DNA of 64,000 nt from Spinacia oleracea (Eukaryota > Streptophyta > Magnoliopsida > Caryophyllales > Amaranthaceae), in contig NC_079491.1 in assembly GCF_020520425.1 (NCBI RefSeq), positions 744,001-808,000 of the forward strand. The letters are read 5' to 3'. The notes below the pieces were generated by a model. The model saw only the letters and a program-made list of their open reading frames with translations. It searched no databases and had not been told where the DNA came from. This document shows positions 9,723 to 20,845 of the stretch, piece after piece (position 1 is the stretch's first letter; every line of letters begins with the position of its first letter). The position numbers and the translations under genes are program-made.

Positions 9723-12316
9723 TAGACCTGTCAAAAAACGAACCGACCCAAAAATACTGGGTTTTGAACGTGGTGCGTAACCCGATTTTATCCGAACCTG
9801 AGCAACCCGAAAAGTAATGGATCGGTTCCCGGCCGATTGAAAATCATTGTATTTATAGTAATAAATGAGATTATGAGAAAATTTAAGCATAATAGATACG
9901 TTATTTTACTAACTAGACTTTAGCCCGTGCGATGCACGGTTTCTATTAAATTGTTACGTTAAAATAAAACTCCCACATATATCAACTGCTATATTTTATA
10001 TATTAGATTAAATTGATTTTTTTTTATTTTGGATTGAATTTCATTTTAGATTTATTTTTTAATTATTATAGTGTTTGATTTTGGATGAAATTGTATACAA
10101 GAAATATTAATAATTATTTAATAAAAATATTTACTTGGCACCTAATTATTTATCTACGTGGAATTCGACTTTTTAATTCAAAAATAATTTTGAAGTCTTA
10201 TTTTCATTGGCTGAAACCATTAGATTTCCTACGTGGCGCTCTAATATTGGATTAATGTTTGATTTTGGATTGAATTTTATTTTAGATTAGTGTTTGATTT
10301 TATATGAATTTTATTTTAGATTTATTTTTTCAATTATTAGAGCGTTTGATTTTGGATGGAATTGTATATATTAGTAATTAATTAATTAATTTAAATATTT
10401 ACATGGCACCTAATTAATTATCTATGTGGCACTCCATTTTTTTAATTCAAAAATAAATTAGAAATCTTATTTTTCATTGGCCGAAACCATTAGTAATCCT
10501 AGGTGGCGCTCTAATAGTTCAGCAAATATGACTCCTTTATATATGTATATTAGATTAGTTTTTGATTTTGCATTGAATTTCATTTTAGATTTTTTTTTTA
10601 AAAATTATGAGAGTGTTTGTTTTTGGATGAAATTGTATATGTGTGACATTAATAATTAATTATAAAAATATCTATGTGGCACTTAATTCTTTATCTATGT
10701 GGCACTCGAATTTGTTAATTCAAAATTAATTTTGAAATTTTATTTTTCATTGGCCGAAACCATTAGATTTCCTACGTGGCGCTCTAATACTGGATTGATG
10801 TTTGATTTTAAATTGAAATTTATTTATTTAATTTTACATTAGTGTTTGATTTTAGAAGAATTTTATTTTAGATTTATTTTTTAATTATGAGAGTTTTTGA
10901 TTTTAGATGGAGTTGTATATAGTATTAGTAAGTAATTAATTAAAATATCTATGTTGCACCAATTAATTATCTACATAGAAATCAATTTTTTTAATTCAAA
11001 AATAAATTAGAAATCTTATTTTTCATTGGCCGAAACCATTAGTAATTCTACGTGGCGCTCTAATAATTCAGCAAAAATGCCTATTGGATTAATGTTTGAT
11101 TTTAAATGGAATTTTATTTATTTTATTTTAGATTAGTGTTTGATTTTGGATGAATTTTATTTTTTGATTTATTTTATAATTATTATAGTGTTTGATTTTA
11201 GATGGAGTAGTATATATTAGTAATTAATTAATTAAAATGTCTACGTGGCACCTAATTAATTATATACGTGGCACTTGATTTTTTTATTCAAGAATAAATT
11301 AGAAATCTTATTTTTTCATTGGTCGAAACCATTAGTAATTCTATGTGGCGCTCTAATAATTCAGCAAATATATATTAGATAAGATTAATTTTTGGTTTTG
11401 CATTGAATTTTATTTTAGATTTATTTATTTATTATGAGAGTGTTTGTTTTTGGATAAAATTGTATATGTGTAATATTAATAATTAATTAATAAAAAATAT
11501 CTATGTGACACTTAATCATTTCTTTACGTGGCACTCGATTTTTTTAATTCAAAATTAAATTTGAAATCTTATTTTTCATTGACCGAAACCATTAGATTTT
11601 TCTACGTGGCGCTCTAATATTGGATTAATGTTTCATTTTAAATTGAATTTTATTTATTTTATTTTAGATTATTGTTTGATTTTGGATGAATTTTATTTTA
11701 GATTTATTTTTTTAATTATTAGAGTGTTTGATTTTAGATGGAGTTGTATGTATTAGTAATTAATTAATTAATTAATTAAATATCTACGTGGTAATCAATT
11801 ATTTTTTAATTATTAGAGTGTTTGATTTTCGATGGAGTTTCATATTAATAATTAATTAATTAAAATATCTATGTGGCACCTAATTAATTATCTATGTGGC
11901 ACTTGATTTTTTTAATTCAAAAAGAAATTAGAAATCTTATTTTTCATTAGCCGAAACCATTAGTAATCCTAGGTGGCGCTCTAATCTTTCAGCAAATATG
12001 CCTCCTTTATATATGTATATTAGATTACTATTATGGTGTGTAATATGATTTAAATTTGAATTATACATCATTTTGTGGTTGAATTTGACTAAATACAAAC
12101 TTGTGTAGACCCATATTTTTTATATTTATCACATAAATTAATGAAAATATAATGGGCGTTTTAAAATCTCTCAACTCGTTGGGTTGACCCGGATCCGTAA
12201 ATTCTTGGTCTTGAACAAGCATTTGTACGTAAATCGAACCCGAAAATGACCGACCCGATTCAACTCGAAACCGAAAATAATTTTTTACATTCCGACCCGC
12301 CCGTTTGACAAATCTA
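9723..12316. mobile_element. hAT-like non-autonomous element, split by a nested Helitron
   Basis: The ends read TAGACCTGTCAAA (9723) and TTTGACAAATCTA (to 12316), imperfect terminal inverted repeats. The element is flanked by a perfect 8-bp target duplication CTTACAGG at 9715-9722 and 12317-12324, the hAT signature. Without the Helitron it is about 480 bp, rich in GACCCG/CGGGTC words near its ends, with no coding capacity. It shares the TAGACC start with the elements at 14550 and 59902. It lies just inside the inner edge of the left duplication arm and upstream of the NAC gene. Confidence 0.88.
9913..12024 (-). mobile_element. Helitron-type element carrying a ~270-bp tandem array
   Basis: Read on the minus strand it begins TCTAATATACATATATAAAG (12024 downward) and ends in a hairpin CCGTGCATCGCACGG followed by GCTAAAGTCTAG at 9913, i.e. 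TC at the 5' end and hairpin plus CTAG at the 3' end. The flanking bases are A and T, as for Helitron insertion. Inside are seven units marked by GTGGCGCTCTAAT near 10235, 10505, 10778, 11053, 11347, 11608 and 11975 (spacing about 260-370 bp), each preceded by a CATTGGCCGAAACCATTAG-like segment. There is no Rep/helicase ORF, so it is non-autonomous. Confidence 0.85.
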
Positions 12317-12324
12317 CTTACAGG

Positions 12325-12669
12325 ATAAAATATATCTTAAGAAGGAGGAGAAAAATCTATCTTAAAAGGAGTTTTTATGAAGTAATTTAAATGTTTTTGC
12401 ATACAAACTTTTTGTAAATAATAACGTGCGTTAACTAGTTTTGCTATTTTTGCAATTCTTAAAAATAATCACGTACCATTAACTAGTATTTTATAAATAT
12501 ATCTTACATTCTTAGGGGATAAAATCTATCTTAAAAAGAAGAAGAAAAATCTATCTTAAAAAAAGAGTTTTAATATAAGTCAACAAAAGGAGTGAATAAT
12601 TCTACTACTACTACTTCTCAAGTACTTTAATTTGCTTTTTCTTTCTTTTACGTAGGTTTTTCTAAAACC
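12325..12669 (+). promoter_or_regulatory. NAC promoter / 5' UTR region with short direct duplication
   Basis: Sequence upstream of the NAC ATG. A block reading TAACTAGTATTTTATAAATA followed by TATCTTAC occurs at about 9693-9720 (now cut off by the transposon) and again at 12480-12508. Both are followed by ATAAAAT..ATCTTAA, so the promoter region was duplicated before the hAT-like element landed in one copy. The 5' UTR probably lies in the last 100 bases. Confidence 0.5.
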
Positions 12670-15609
12670 ATGGAACAACAACAACTTGATCCCTCTATGA
12701 ATTTAGCCCTTCAAAAATCTGAATTATTCTATAAAGACTATTCAACCGGTTTCAGGTTCTATCCTCACGATGAAGAACTCATTAGTGTCTATCTCGAACC
12801 AAAAATCAAATGTGAAATCTTGCCCAAAAATCTCATGCATGAAGTCAATATCTACAAGTATCATCCTAGCTTCCTTGCTGGTATGTACGATTTTTTAATT
12901 TTTCGCTATTTAACGTGATTAAATTATTGATTATGGGTCGAGTTTTTTTAAATTATGATTAACGTGATTACATAATTTTTAGTGTAATTAATGTTGTTTT
13001 TTTGGTTTTTTAGGTCACTATTTTTTTTTTTTTATTGATGTTCGATCTTTATGATGTCATATATATATATATTAACTTTGAATTTATGTATCTATTTTCT
13101 GAGGTTCAGTTCACACAGGAACTTCTTCTTCTGCTTCATGAATTTGCTATCTTGTTCATGTTGTGTAAGGTCATGTCTTTTTTCTTTTGTGTTATCTCCA
13201 TACTTCAGCCGAATAATCAATAAAAATCCTCTCGAATTATAAAAAAAAGGTCATGTCTTTTTTATAAGCAATAGTAATATTAATGTTCGATCTTAATTTA
13301 TGAATATTATGTAACAAAATATGAGGGGGTGCACACTCGACTACAACTTATATGTGTTGCATAATAAAAATATGATGCTTTGTTTAAGGTCAAAAAAGTT
13401 ATATTGTTATTTACATAGTATGTTATGTAGGTTTTTTCGTGTATATATTTGCATAGTATTGTACTCCATCCGTTCAATCAAATTCATCCATAAAATTTCT
13501 CACTTTTTCATTTTCATTATATATACTCGGTCTCCATATGTTTACATTTGTTTTATTTATTATGATAAAATTCGGTTAGGAATCTTATAAAACAGAATGT
13601 TGTTATAGTGTTATACGTAGTACGTTATTTGTTTAATTAGTTAATCAAATTATATATCTTTTATATAATTGGTATTTGTACGTAATTGGAAAATGCCTGT
13701 TTGATATTGCATGCATGCAGAGCATCTGCTACCACAGCTCCACAAGGAGAGCGAGATTGGTATTTCTATTACTATTGCTACCACAAGGAGATCTAACATT
13801 AATATTACTATTGCTTATAAAAATTAATGTTCGATCTTAATTTATGAATATTATGTAAAAAAGTGAACATCTGCTACCACAAGGAGATCAAACATTAATA
13901 TTACTATTGCTTATAAAGATTGTTTATTGTTTTTTCATGTATATATTTGCATAGTATTGTACTCCATCTGTTCCATAAAATCATATATTGTTTCTTTTTC
14001 ATTATGCTCGGTTTCATATGTTTACATTTTTTTATTTGTTACATTAAAATATCGGTTAGGAATCTTATAAAACAGAATGTTTTTATACGTTATTTGTTTA
14101 ATTTACATAATCAAAATATAGATCTTTTATATAATTTGTATTTTTACGTAATTGGAAAATGCATGTTTGATATTGCATGCAGAACATCTGCCACCACAAG
14201 GAGAGCGAGATTGGTATTTCTTTACATCAAGGGACAAAAAATACAAGAATGGATTGCGCCCGGATCGGAAGGCCGGAAACGGGTACTGGAAAGCCACCGG
14301 AGCTGATAAAGAAATACGTGATAAGTCTAATAAAATAATTGGATATCGAAGGTCTCTAGTTTACTACGAAGGAAAACCTAAAGTAGGTGACAAGACTGAT
14401 TGGATCATGCATGAGTTTCGAGTCGAGGGTCCTTCCAAAGTACACAGAAATTTTCCTACTGAGGATATTGGTATGAGGGTATGTATATATGTATTTACGT
14501 TATATATTATTAACGACAACTTTTGTATAAGACCGCCTTACTGAAAGACTAGACCTGATCAAGACGAGCCCGGTCCGTCGGCCTGACCCGACTGAATTTT
14601 TGCGGGTTGGGGCAGAATTTTCCGGCCCGGTTTCCAGGCCCAGTCCGAAATTTTAATTTTTTGGGGCGGTTTTGGGAAACACAAAAATACATTTTTAGTT
14701 ATAAATTTGCCCTGATCCGAAAATGGCCCGAAAGTCCAGTATTTTAGATCCGAAAATAGTGGGTTTGGGCATAAATTTCTGGGCCGAATCTTTGCCCGAC
14801 CCGACATAGCGCGCCGGTCTACGAAAGACCAATTTGATTGCTTAACTAATTGGTTTCATTGGTAGTACGTAAATAATTGATTCCATTGCTTAGCTTAAAT
14901 TACACCAACCTGGTATTTTGTGTAAGATTGTCTTATATAAAAGTTTGTATATATTACTAAACATTAATATATATCTATAATTATATTTTTGGAGTTTTGA
15001 TTTATTAATATGTATATTCCAAATGAATTAATGAGTTGAATTGTTTTGTAGCTGGATGACTGGGTGTTATGCAGAATCTACAAAAAGGAAAAGAAAAAGG
15101 CGTCGCGACCTAAAAAAGCAAGCGTCGGGAAAAAGAAAAAGAGAGAAGAAAGCAGCTTATCTGCAGTGCCTGTGATAATCAAGAAAAATACCCAGAAAAA
15201 TAAGAAAAACCCTCGTTCTTCTTCTTCTGCGTCTGTTTCTGGAAACAGTAATAATGTTGATGTTGCTGTCAACATTAATGTTCAAAACAACACCATTAGC
15301 AACAACGTTGTCAACTTCAATAATGCAGTCAACAACAACAACCTTATTCCTGCTAACCTTTCCTATAACAACAACAGCAACACCGTCAACTTCAATGGAG
15401 TCAACAACAACCTTATTCCTGCTAACCTTTCCTATAACAACGACGACGACAACAACAACAACAATTATGAGTATGGTACTAGTTCCGTCTGGAATAACTA
15501 TGGCAACAGTGAAGATATGTATTATTTGGTGATGCAGGAAGCCAATGGTTTGCTTACACCTTCACTACCTCCTAATCTAAACCAGATTATGGAATTACCT
15601 GCACAATAA
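12670..15609 (+). CDS. NAC domain transcription factor, 354 aa
   Basis: Plant-specific DNA-binding regulator acting in the nucleus. Exons 12670-12880, 14183-14478 and 15052-15609 join in frame with GT..AG borders, at the usual NAC intron positions. The NAC subdomains run in order: A ([17 protein letters not shown], about residues 26-42), B ([20 protein letters not shown]), C ([20 protein letters not shown]), D ([20 protein letters not shown], then WIMHEFRVE) and E ([12 protein letters not shown]). A Lys/Arg-rich stretch after E looks like a nuclear localisation signal. The C-terminal half is Asn-rich and low in complexity, with a repeated [12 protein letters not shown] block, typical of a divergent activation region. 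Intron 1 holds a duplicated vestigial piece of exon 2; intron 2 holds a hAT-like MITE. The specific NAC subgroup is not assigned. Confidence 0.93.
13430..14220 (+). repeat. tandem duplication in NAC intron 1 with vestigial exon-2 start
   Basis: Two copies of a roughly 0.48 kb unit, about 13430-13780 and 13925-14220, share GTATATATTTGCATAGTATT, GGTTAGGAATCTTATAAAAC and the end of intron 1 with the first bases of exon 2. In the first copy GCATGCAGAGCATCTGC is followed by a degraded ACAAGGAGAGCGAGATTGG; a third, shorter scrap lies near 13867. The second copy is the functional acceptor of exon 2 at 14183. Confidence 0.85.
14550..14821. mobile_element. hAT-like MITE in NAC intron 2
   Basis: Ends TAGACCTGATC and CGCCGGTCTA, flanked by near-perfect 8-bp direct repeats TGAAAGAC (14542-14549) and CGAAAGAC (14822-14829). 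The interior is GC-rich with GGCCCGG / CCCGACCCG words and no coding capacity. The ends match those of the elements at 9723 and 59902, suggesting one transposase family with differing interiors. Confidence 0.8.
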
Positions 15610-15712
15610 TATCTCATGGGAGCAGATAATTAAGCTGCATGTTTCAAGCTTAAAATCTCGATACTATATTAATTAAGGATAGTTTGGTACTTTCATATAA
15701 GGATAGTTTAGT

Positions 15713-15817
15713 GAGATTGATGGATAGCTCAGTTGGTTAGAACTTCCATCCCGGTTCCAGGTGATCCTGTGATCGATTCTCATCCCCGCCTTTATAGCTC
15801 ATTCGCACCAAAAAAAT
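15713..15817 (+). mobile_element. tRNA-derived SINE with 18-bp target duplication
   Basis: The element contains a pol III box A-like GATAGCTCAGTTGG (15723) and a box B-like GTGATCGATTC (15769), and ends in CACCAAAAAAA. It is flanked by perfect 18-bp direct repeats ATATAAGGATAGTTTAGT at 15695-15712 and 15818-15835, the signature of LINE-aided insertion. It lies about 100 bp after the NAC stop codon, probably in or near its 3' UTR. It is not a functional tRNA, because no cloverleaf forms. Confidence 0.88.
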
Positions 15818-15835
15818 ATATAAGGATAGTTTAGT

Positions 15836-16447
15836 ACTTTCATATACTAGCTTGTTTAATACTAGCTTGTTTAAGCATATAAGATATAAGGATAGTTTAA
15901 TACTAGATTGTTTAAGAATATAAGGATAGTTTATTACTTTCATATACTCAATACGTTTCTGTTATTATACATTTATACCTATATAATAATACTCTATATC
16001 CATAACTTGTTTTGTTTTTGTTTGAGATCTTACATTGTATTTTTAATCCTTTCTGCTGAAATAATTTTATGAGTACTTGATTTTAGCATCTGCTGGAAGC
16101 ATAATGCATAATGCATAATGCATAATGCATAATGCATAATGATAAACTTAATGATTTGGCTAGCAGAACTGTTTAAACAACAAGTCAGTGCATTTTTTAT
16201 CAGCTTGTTGTTTTGTGCACTCTTGCTTCTGTTTTAGAGAAAAGATAATCACAACTTCCATAAAGTTTTCTGTTTTCTATTTGTATGAATTGCATTAAAA
16301 CAATGAAATATCACATTAAAACGAAGTATTTCAAGCAACAAAAGGGGTCAAACAATTGATCCCCTGGTATGAATTGCATATAAATAAATGAATCATCTAT
16401 CAATTCTGTAGTTATAAAATAGTTGAATACAAGTATCACAAATAACA
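15836..16447. other. intergenic between convergent NAC and PAT genes; short tandem repeats
   Basis: Holds several copies of a TATAAGGATAGTTTA-like word (15820-15935) and six tandem copies of the 7-mer GCATAAT at about 16098-16140. Otherwise AT-rich with 3' UTRs expected on both sides; no gene recognised. Confidence 0.6.
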
Positions 16448-19367
16448 TTATCTGGGGGAAGCTTCAGTCCCATCTTTAACAATGGAACACAGAACTTGCT
16501 TTGATATATAACCCTCCAACTCCCTTGAAACCCCTGTTAATTTCAAGTCAAAATTACTTCTGTATATCTGATTTTGCAGTGCAGTTGTATTAGACATAGT
16601 AGCTGAAGACCCAGAAAACCGTCTTCTTGGGCTCGAGAATCTCCCTGGTGAACCTGATTTTGAAACAACAAGTGGGGTTATTTTGTTCTGATCTAATTCT
16701 GGTTTCACCAGTAAGCCACTTTTCATCTCGAATGGAAGTGGATTTAGTTCATGTTCAACCACTTGTCTTTCTTTGGCCTTTTCAGCAGCTTTTAGGGCTT
16801 TTTCTTTACTCATCTGTATCAGCTTCCATGGATCAATGCTAGCATGAAAGTTTTGGTGTTGGTTCAAGATGGAAGTGCCAGAATTTGGGTCAATTTTCAC
16901 AGATAACTGTTCTGGACTCTGAAAGTATCATCAGTAAGTGATTAGGTAGTAAAATATAGCAGATATTCAAATAGTAAATGATGTATATACGAAGGTAAGG
17001 CTGCAAATGCTTGCAAATACTAAATACAAAGATAGGCTGCAATTGCTTTACCAAATTTGTTCTTTGTCCAATGAATTGAGACAGGACCATAGGTCTTTTT
17101 GGTGAATCAGGTTGACTGCTATCATCTGATGAAAAATCTGAATCATTGAAAGACTCCAATCCACTAAATCGGTGCTCCTCTCTCATGGCCAATATGTAAT
17201 CGTATGTTCTCATTCCCTGAAATTATTGAATTAACACATACTCAGGTGTTGTTTGGTTGACATGAAATACATGGGAAGTGTAGCTTCCTAGGAAGTTAAA
17301 GGTTGTGGTGTTTGGTTTGCAAAAATGTGGGAAGTCACACTTCCTAGGAACTTCCACTTCCCACAAAATGGAGGAAGTTGCTTAGCTAGATCACCTGGTA
17401 AGTGGAACTTCACATGAGAAGTTACGTCCCATATTCAACCAAACAATATTTCTTACTTCCTAGGAAATGTGAATACATGGGAAAATCTTATTGCTAGGAC
17501 CTTTTACTTCCTACTGTCAACCAAATGTTACCCTAGACTTCAAAGTTCAAATAGATGTTTAGAGTGCTTCTCGGTACATTTTTACCAGGCTGCAGACTGA
17601 ACAAGAAATGTTCGACATAGTACTCCAAAACTCATGACGCAAAACAGCTAGAATAATGAATATGCAACTCCTAATGATTTGTTCTCAAAGAAGAAATTTT
17701 TAGCCATTTGTGTTACTTAACTCGTAGCATTTGACATTACCAAAACTCTATTCAGAGAACGTTACTGATGGCTCCTTGTAGGAAGGTTAATCACAGCTCA
17801 TATGTGACAACAATGGAGAGTAATAAGGCCATAATCAATTAGCACTACTAAGTACTAACAGTTTAAACTTTTACTTTCGAGAAAAGTACTAGTTAATTGG
17901 AGGCATAAACAATAAGCAATTAGCAATTCCTGAAAATACAGTATCAGTTAAGGCAAAGTAGCCATCAGAAGTACCTTGCGAATGAGGACTACATGAAAGA
18001 AAAAGAGTTGGCCAAGTGCTGCTGAGCCATAGGCTGTCATCAAAACCAACACCGCCTACAAGGTTACATCAACAACAACAACAACCAATAAGCAAAATGG
18101 AATACTTTGTAGTACAATATAGTGTCAGGTATGCAAACAGAAATTATAAGAAGCTTACAGATATTGCAGCAAGAATCCCCCTAGGAAACTTGGTGGTTTG
18201 ATATACCCTTGCTAATTCCTGATCTACGTCTTTCTTATAAGCAAAGCACCGAATAAATATGGCAATGGCTATTCCCCCTTCAATGGCAAGCTGCAATCAT
18301 CAGAAAAAAGTTTAGCAAAACATAACATTTGATGAAAACAAACCTGTGTTGTAATAAAATAGCTCACCATCAACAGGACACATATCATAAGAAGGATGAA
18401 TGTTGTATAATTCCTTTTTCCCACACAATTGTTGAGCCACTACAAGGGAGCAAAAGATAAGAGTTAGAGAGCATATGATACAAACATACTTACTTACATA
18501 CAGATCCAACAGTATGTACATTCCTTACCCTGCAATGATGATCAAACCCTTCAACACAACGATTACAAGTCCTACAATGTTTGCTATGTTTTTTAACATG
18601 GAAATTGCACAAGGAGCAAAAGGAGAAATCATCTTCCTTATCATTGTTAGGATCAATCTCAGGTGAAACTGAGTCATCATCTTCTTTGGTAACAAGGGGT
18701 GGTAGAGGAAAAGGAAGCAAGGGATCCAAGTGAACATTGCCATTAGCTATTCGCGGATCCAACAAGTACTTCCTCCTAATATAAGTCTTAAGAATCTTGC
18801 GCTCCATCCTCCTAAAACACCTCATAACCATCTGTCTGAAAATGAAACCATAATTCAGCTTTGTAAATGAAACTGTTTTAGTTTTACTAATGCTAGAACT
18901 CCTCTTCACTTTCTTTCTCTTATGATTGTTGTGTCTATTTTTTGCAGATGGATCAGTTGCTGTGCACCTAATGAATAGCACCATAACCGCAAATGCCTGA
19001 AATGAGATCATTTTATTTGAATGAATTATACACACACCTTTGATTGATTACTGAAAAATTACAAGCAAATACTCAAATTACAAGTTGTGTAGGGTTTTAC
19101 CACAGAGGAAAAGACCGTAATGACTACAATTTCAGCAATTCGATTGCCAAGAAAAGGCCATAGAAAGCAATAGAAAAAAGCCACCAGGAAACTATATAGT
19201 GCCATTCCCACCACCTATAAGTAACAATCAAATCAGGCAAAGATTTCAAGTAATTAAATATAGAAGTACTCAAAATTCCAACTTTTTCCATTTTTGCAGA
19301 AGGAATGAAATTTAGTAACCTGTAAAGGATGGAGAGGACGCTGCCAACCATGGCGCCTGGCGTACAT
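16448..19367 (-). CDS. DHHC-type protein S-acyltransferase, 516 aa
   Basis: Transfers palmitate from acyl-CoA to protein cysteines at membranes. Eight exons join in frame: 19320-19367, 19101-19214, 18529-18996, 18368-18439, 18159-18290, 17975-18055, 17052-17216 and 16448-16918. The product starts MYARRHGWQRPLHPLQ, has two membrane helices (about residues 17-65), a Lys/Arg-rich cytosolic loop, and the zinc-binding cysteine-rich domain ending EGFDHHCR (catalytic DHHC about 206-209), followed directly by WLNNCVGKRNY. Two more helices follow in exons 4-6 (about 219-245 and 275-300). GMRTYDYILAM stands where related plant enzymes have a TTYEY-like motif. The long hydrophilic tail and the KHGWQ-like start resemble plant PAT19/20/22. 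The catalytic Cys and zinc ligands are intact. Confidence 0.92.
17246..17531. mobile_element. MITE in PAT intron 6 (family shared with 28950-29205)
   Basis: Starts GTGTTGTTTGGTTGACATG and ends GTCAACCAAATGTTAC, imperfect terminal inverted repeats. The interior repeats ACTTCCTAGGAA-like words and has no coding capacity. About 75-80 percent alike by eye to the element at 28950-29205. The target duplication is unclear here. Confidence 0.75.
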
Positions 19368-20235
19368 TCGTAGCTAGATGCCGCTTCCTTCCTACGCCGC
19401 CGCCGCCGCTGCCGGATTAGTATAGCAAACCCCTCTCAATCGAGCTATAAAATTTAACCCCAGAAATCTCAATCCTAACAGTTCCGTAAGAAATAGGAAA
19501 AATCAGTAATTAAGCTCACTATAACATGAATTTAGGACCCCAAAAAATGTAACCTCCTAAAATTTTCACATGAACTGCATTTCTGGGGAATAAGCAATGA
19601 ATTAAAATTAAGTGAATAAATATGCACAATTATAAGTGAAAAGCTGACCTTCAAAGGTTCAAAAAGATACAGAGAAACCCAGAAGTTGTTGATAATCTTC
19701 CACCTTGAACTTGACGGTTTTCTGGGTTTGAGCTTGAATTTGAAATTGGCCGAATTCAGTAACCTCTTTATAGCTGAATCTTTGCAAATGAAACGATGAT
19801 TTTAAGACATGATTCTACAAATATAGCAACAATAATCTAAAATATCCATGAAAAATTCGAAACCGTATCTTAAATTAGAAAACAATAAAGGATTGAAAAT
19901 GGGAGATTAAGAGAAAAAAAATGTAGTTTTACCTTGTGAAATGAGAGTCTGATGCTTTGGGCGGGGTTCCCGTTATTTTCAACAATTCGAAATTGAAGAG
20001 AGAGAAAATGAGAGGATAGAGAAAGACCAAAACACAGACATATTTTGCTTATTGGGTCTACCACTAATCCACTATGGCCTTGTTTTCACTTTTTTTATTT
20101 TTTATTTTTCATTTTAAAATGACCTTGTTTGATTTGATCCTATAAAGACCCTGTTAAGCAAATCATTTTGACTTTGTCCAATAATAATAAAGAAGACTCC
20201 AAGCCCAATACCTTGTAATTTAAAGAGCCTGGCTA
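19368..20235 (-). promoter_or_regulatory. upstream region of the PAT gene
   Basis: The sequence just 5' of the ATG contains a GCC-repeat-rich 5' UTR (GCCGCCGCCGCCGCTGCC read on the plus strand, near 19396). Further upstream may hold a 5' UTR intron and the promoter, up to about 20050. No other gene seen. Confidence 0.45.
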
Positions 20236-20531
20236 TGCATAAAGATAGTGGTGGGCCGGCCTGGGCCGACTTGAGGTATGGCACGAGCAGAAAGTCGTGG
20301 GCACTACTCGGCCGCATTTTTTTTTGGAAAAGCGCATCAAGGCACGACAAGGAACAACATGATTGAACACAAAAATTTGAATAGAATTAGGCACAAGCCG
20401 CACAACACGACAAGTGAAAATTTAGGCCTGGCAGGGCTCGACATGAAATAAGTAGACTTGATATGGACCAAGCCTGTTCAGGACCAAAGTACACCGGCTC
20501 AGCACGAAGCACAAATACGACCATCTTTAGC
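20236..20531. repeat. GC-rich GGCCC/CACGAC dispersed repeat, copy 1
   Basis: Runs from ATAAAGATAGTGGTGGGCCG to CGACCATCTTTAG, so its ends are inverted versions of each other (CTAAAGATGGT-like). The interior has the words GGCACGACAAGG, GGGCCGG and TTTTTTTTTGGAAAAGC. Related copies are at 25520-25866 and 57095-57415. A non-autonomous DNA element is the likeliest identity, but I could not find a clean target duplication. Confidence 0.6.
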
Positions 20532-20845
20532 AGTGCAGTGCTCGTAAACTAAATTTCACTCACAAACAAGGACGGAATTAGGGGATGGCCGGCGGGGTCA
20601 TGGCAACAAACTGCACATGTCTACTATAGCTCAAGTGGTAATTTTGCCTAGAAAGTTAGACGTTGTTCGGAGATACATGGTCCAAATCCTGTTAAGCATG
20701 GTTTCAAAAGGGAGAGTTTTGTAACGTTTGTTTTGTTTATTCTCAGTAACACCGAAGTACTATGTAAAACCAAAGTTTTGTCTAATAATTACCAGAGAAC
20801 TTTGCCTTAATTCATTCATTTTATTTCAGAGGATATATATGATCA
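20532..20845. other. intergenic with tRNA-like SINE fragment
   Basis: Around 20625-20690, TATAGCTCAAGTGGTAATTT and GGTCCAAATCC resemble pol III box A and box B and suggest an old tRNA-derived SINE. No flanking duplication was found and the ends are unclear. Confidence 0.35.

Noticed and set aside
9960-12030. Centromeric-type satellite or CRISPR-like array
   Set aside because: Seven AT-rich units of ~270 bp lie inside Helitron ends; no short repeat/spacer pattern, and plants lack CRISPR arrays.
14559-14807. 82-codon minus-strand ORF
   Set aside because: Lies wholly within the hAT-like MITE in NAC intron 2.
15719-15792. Apparent tRNA gene (TAGCTCAGTTGG, GATCGATTC)
   Set aside because: No acceptor stem or anticodon arm can be formed, and perfect 18-bp flanking repeats show it is a SINE.
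19124-19351. ORF starting MVGSVLSILY as the PAT start
   Set aside because: Wrong frame; the ATG at 19367 gives MYARRHGWQ, matching the KHGWQ-type start of plant PATs, and splices in frame.
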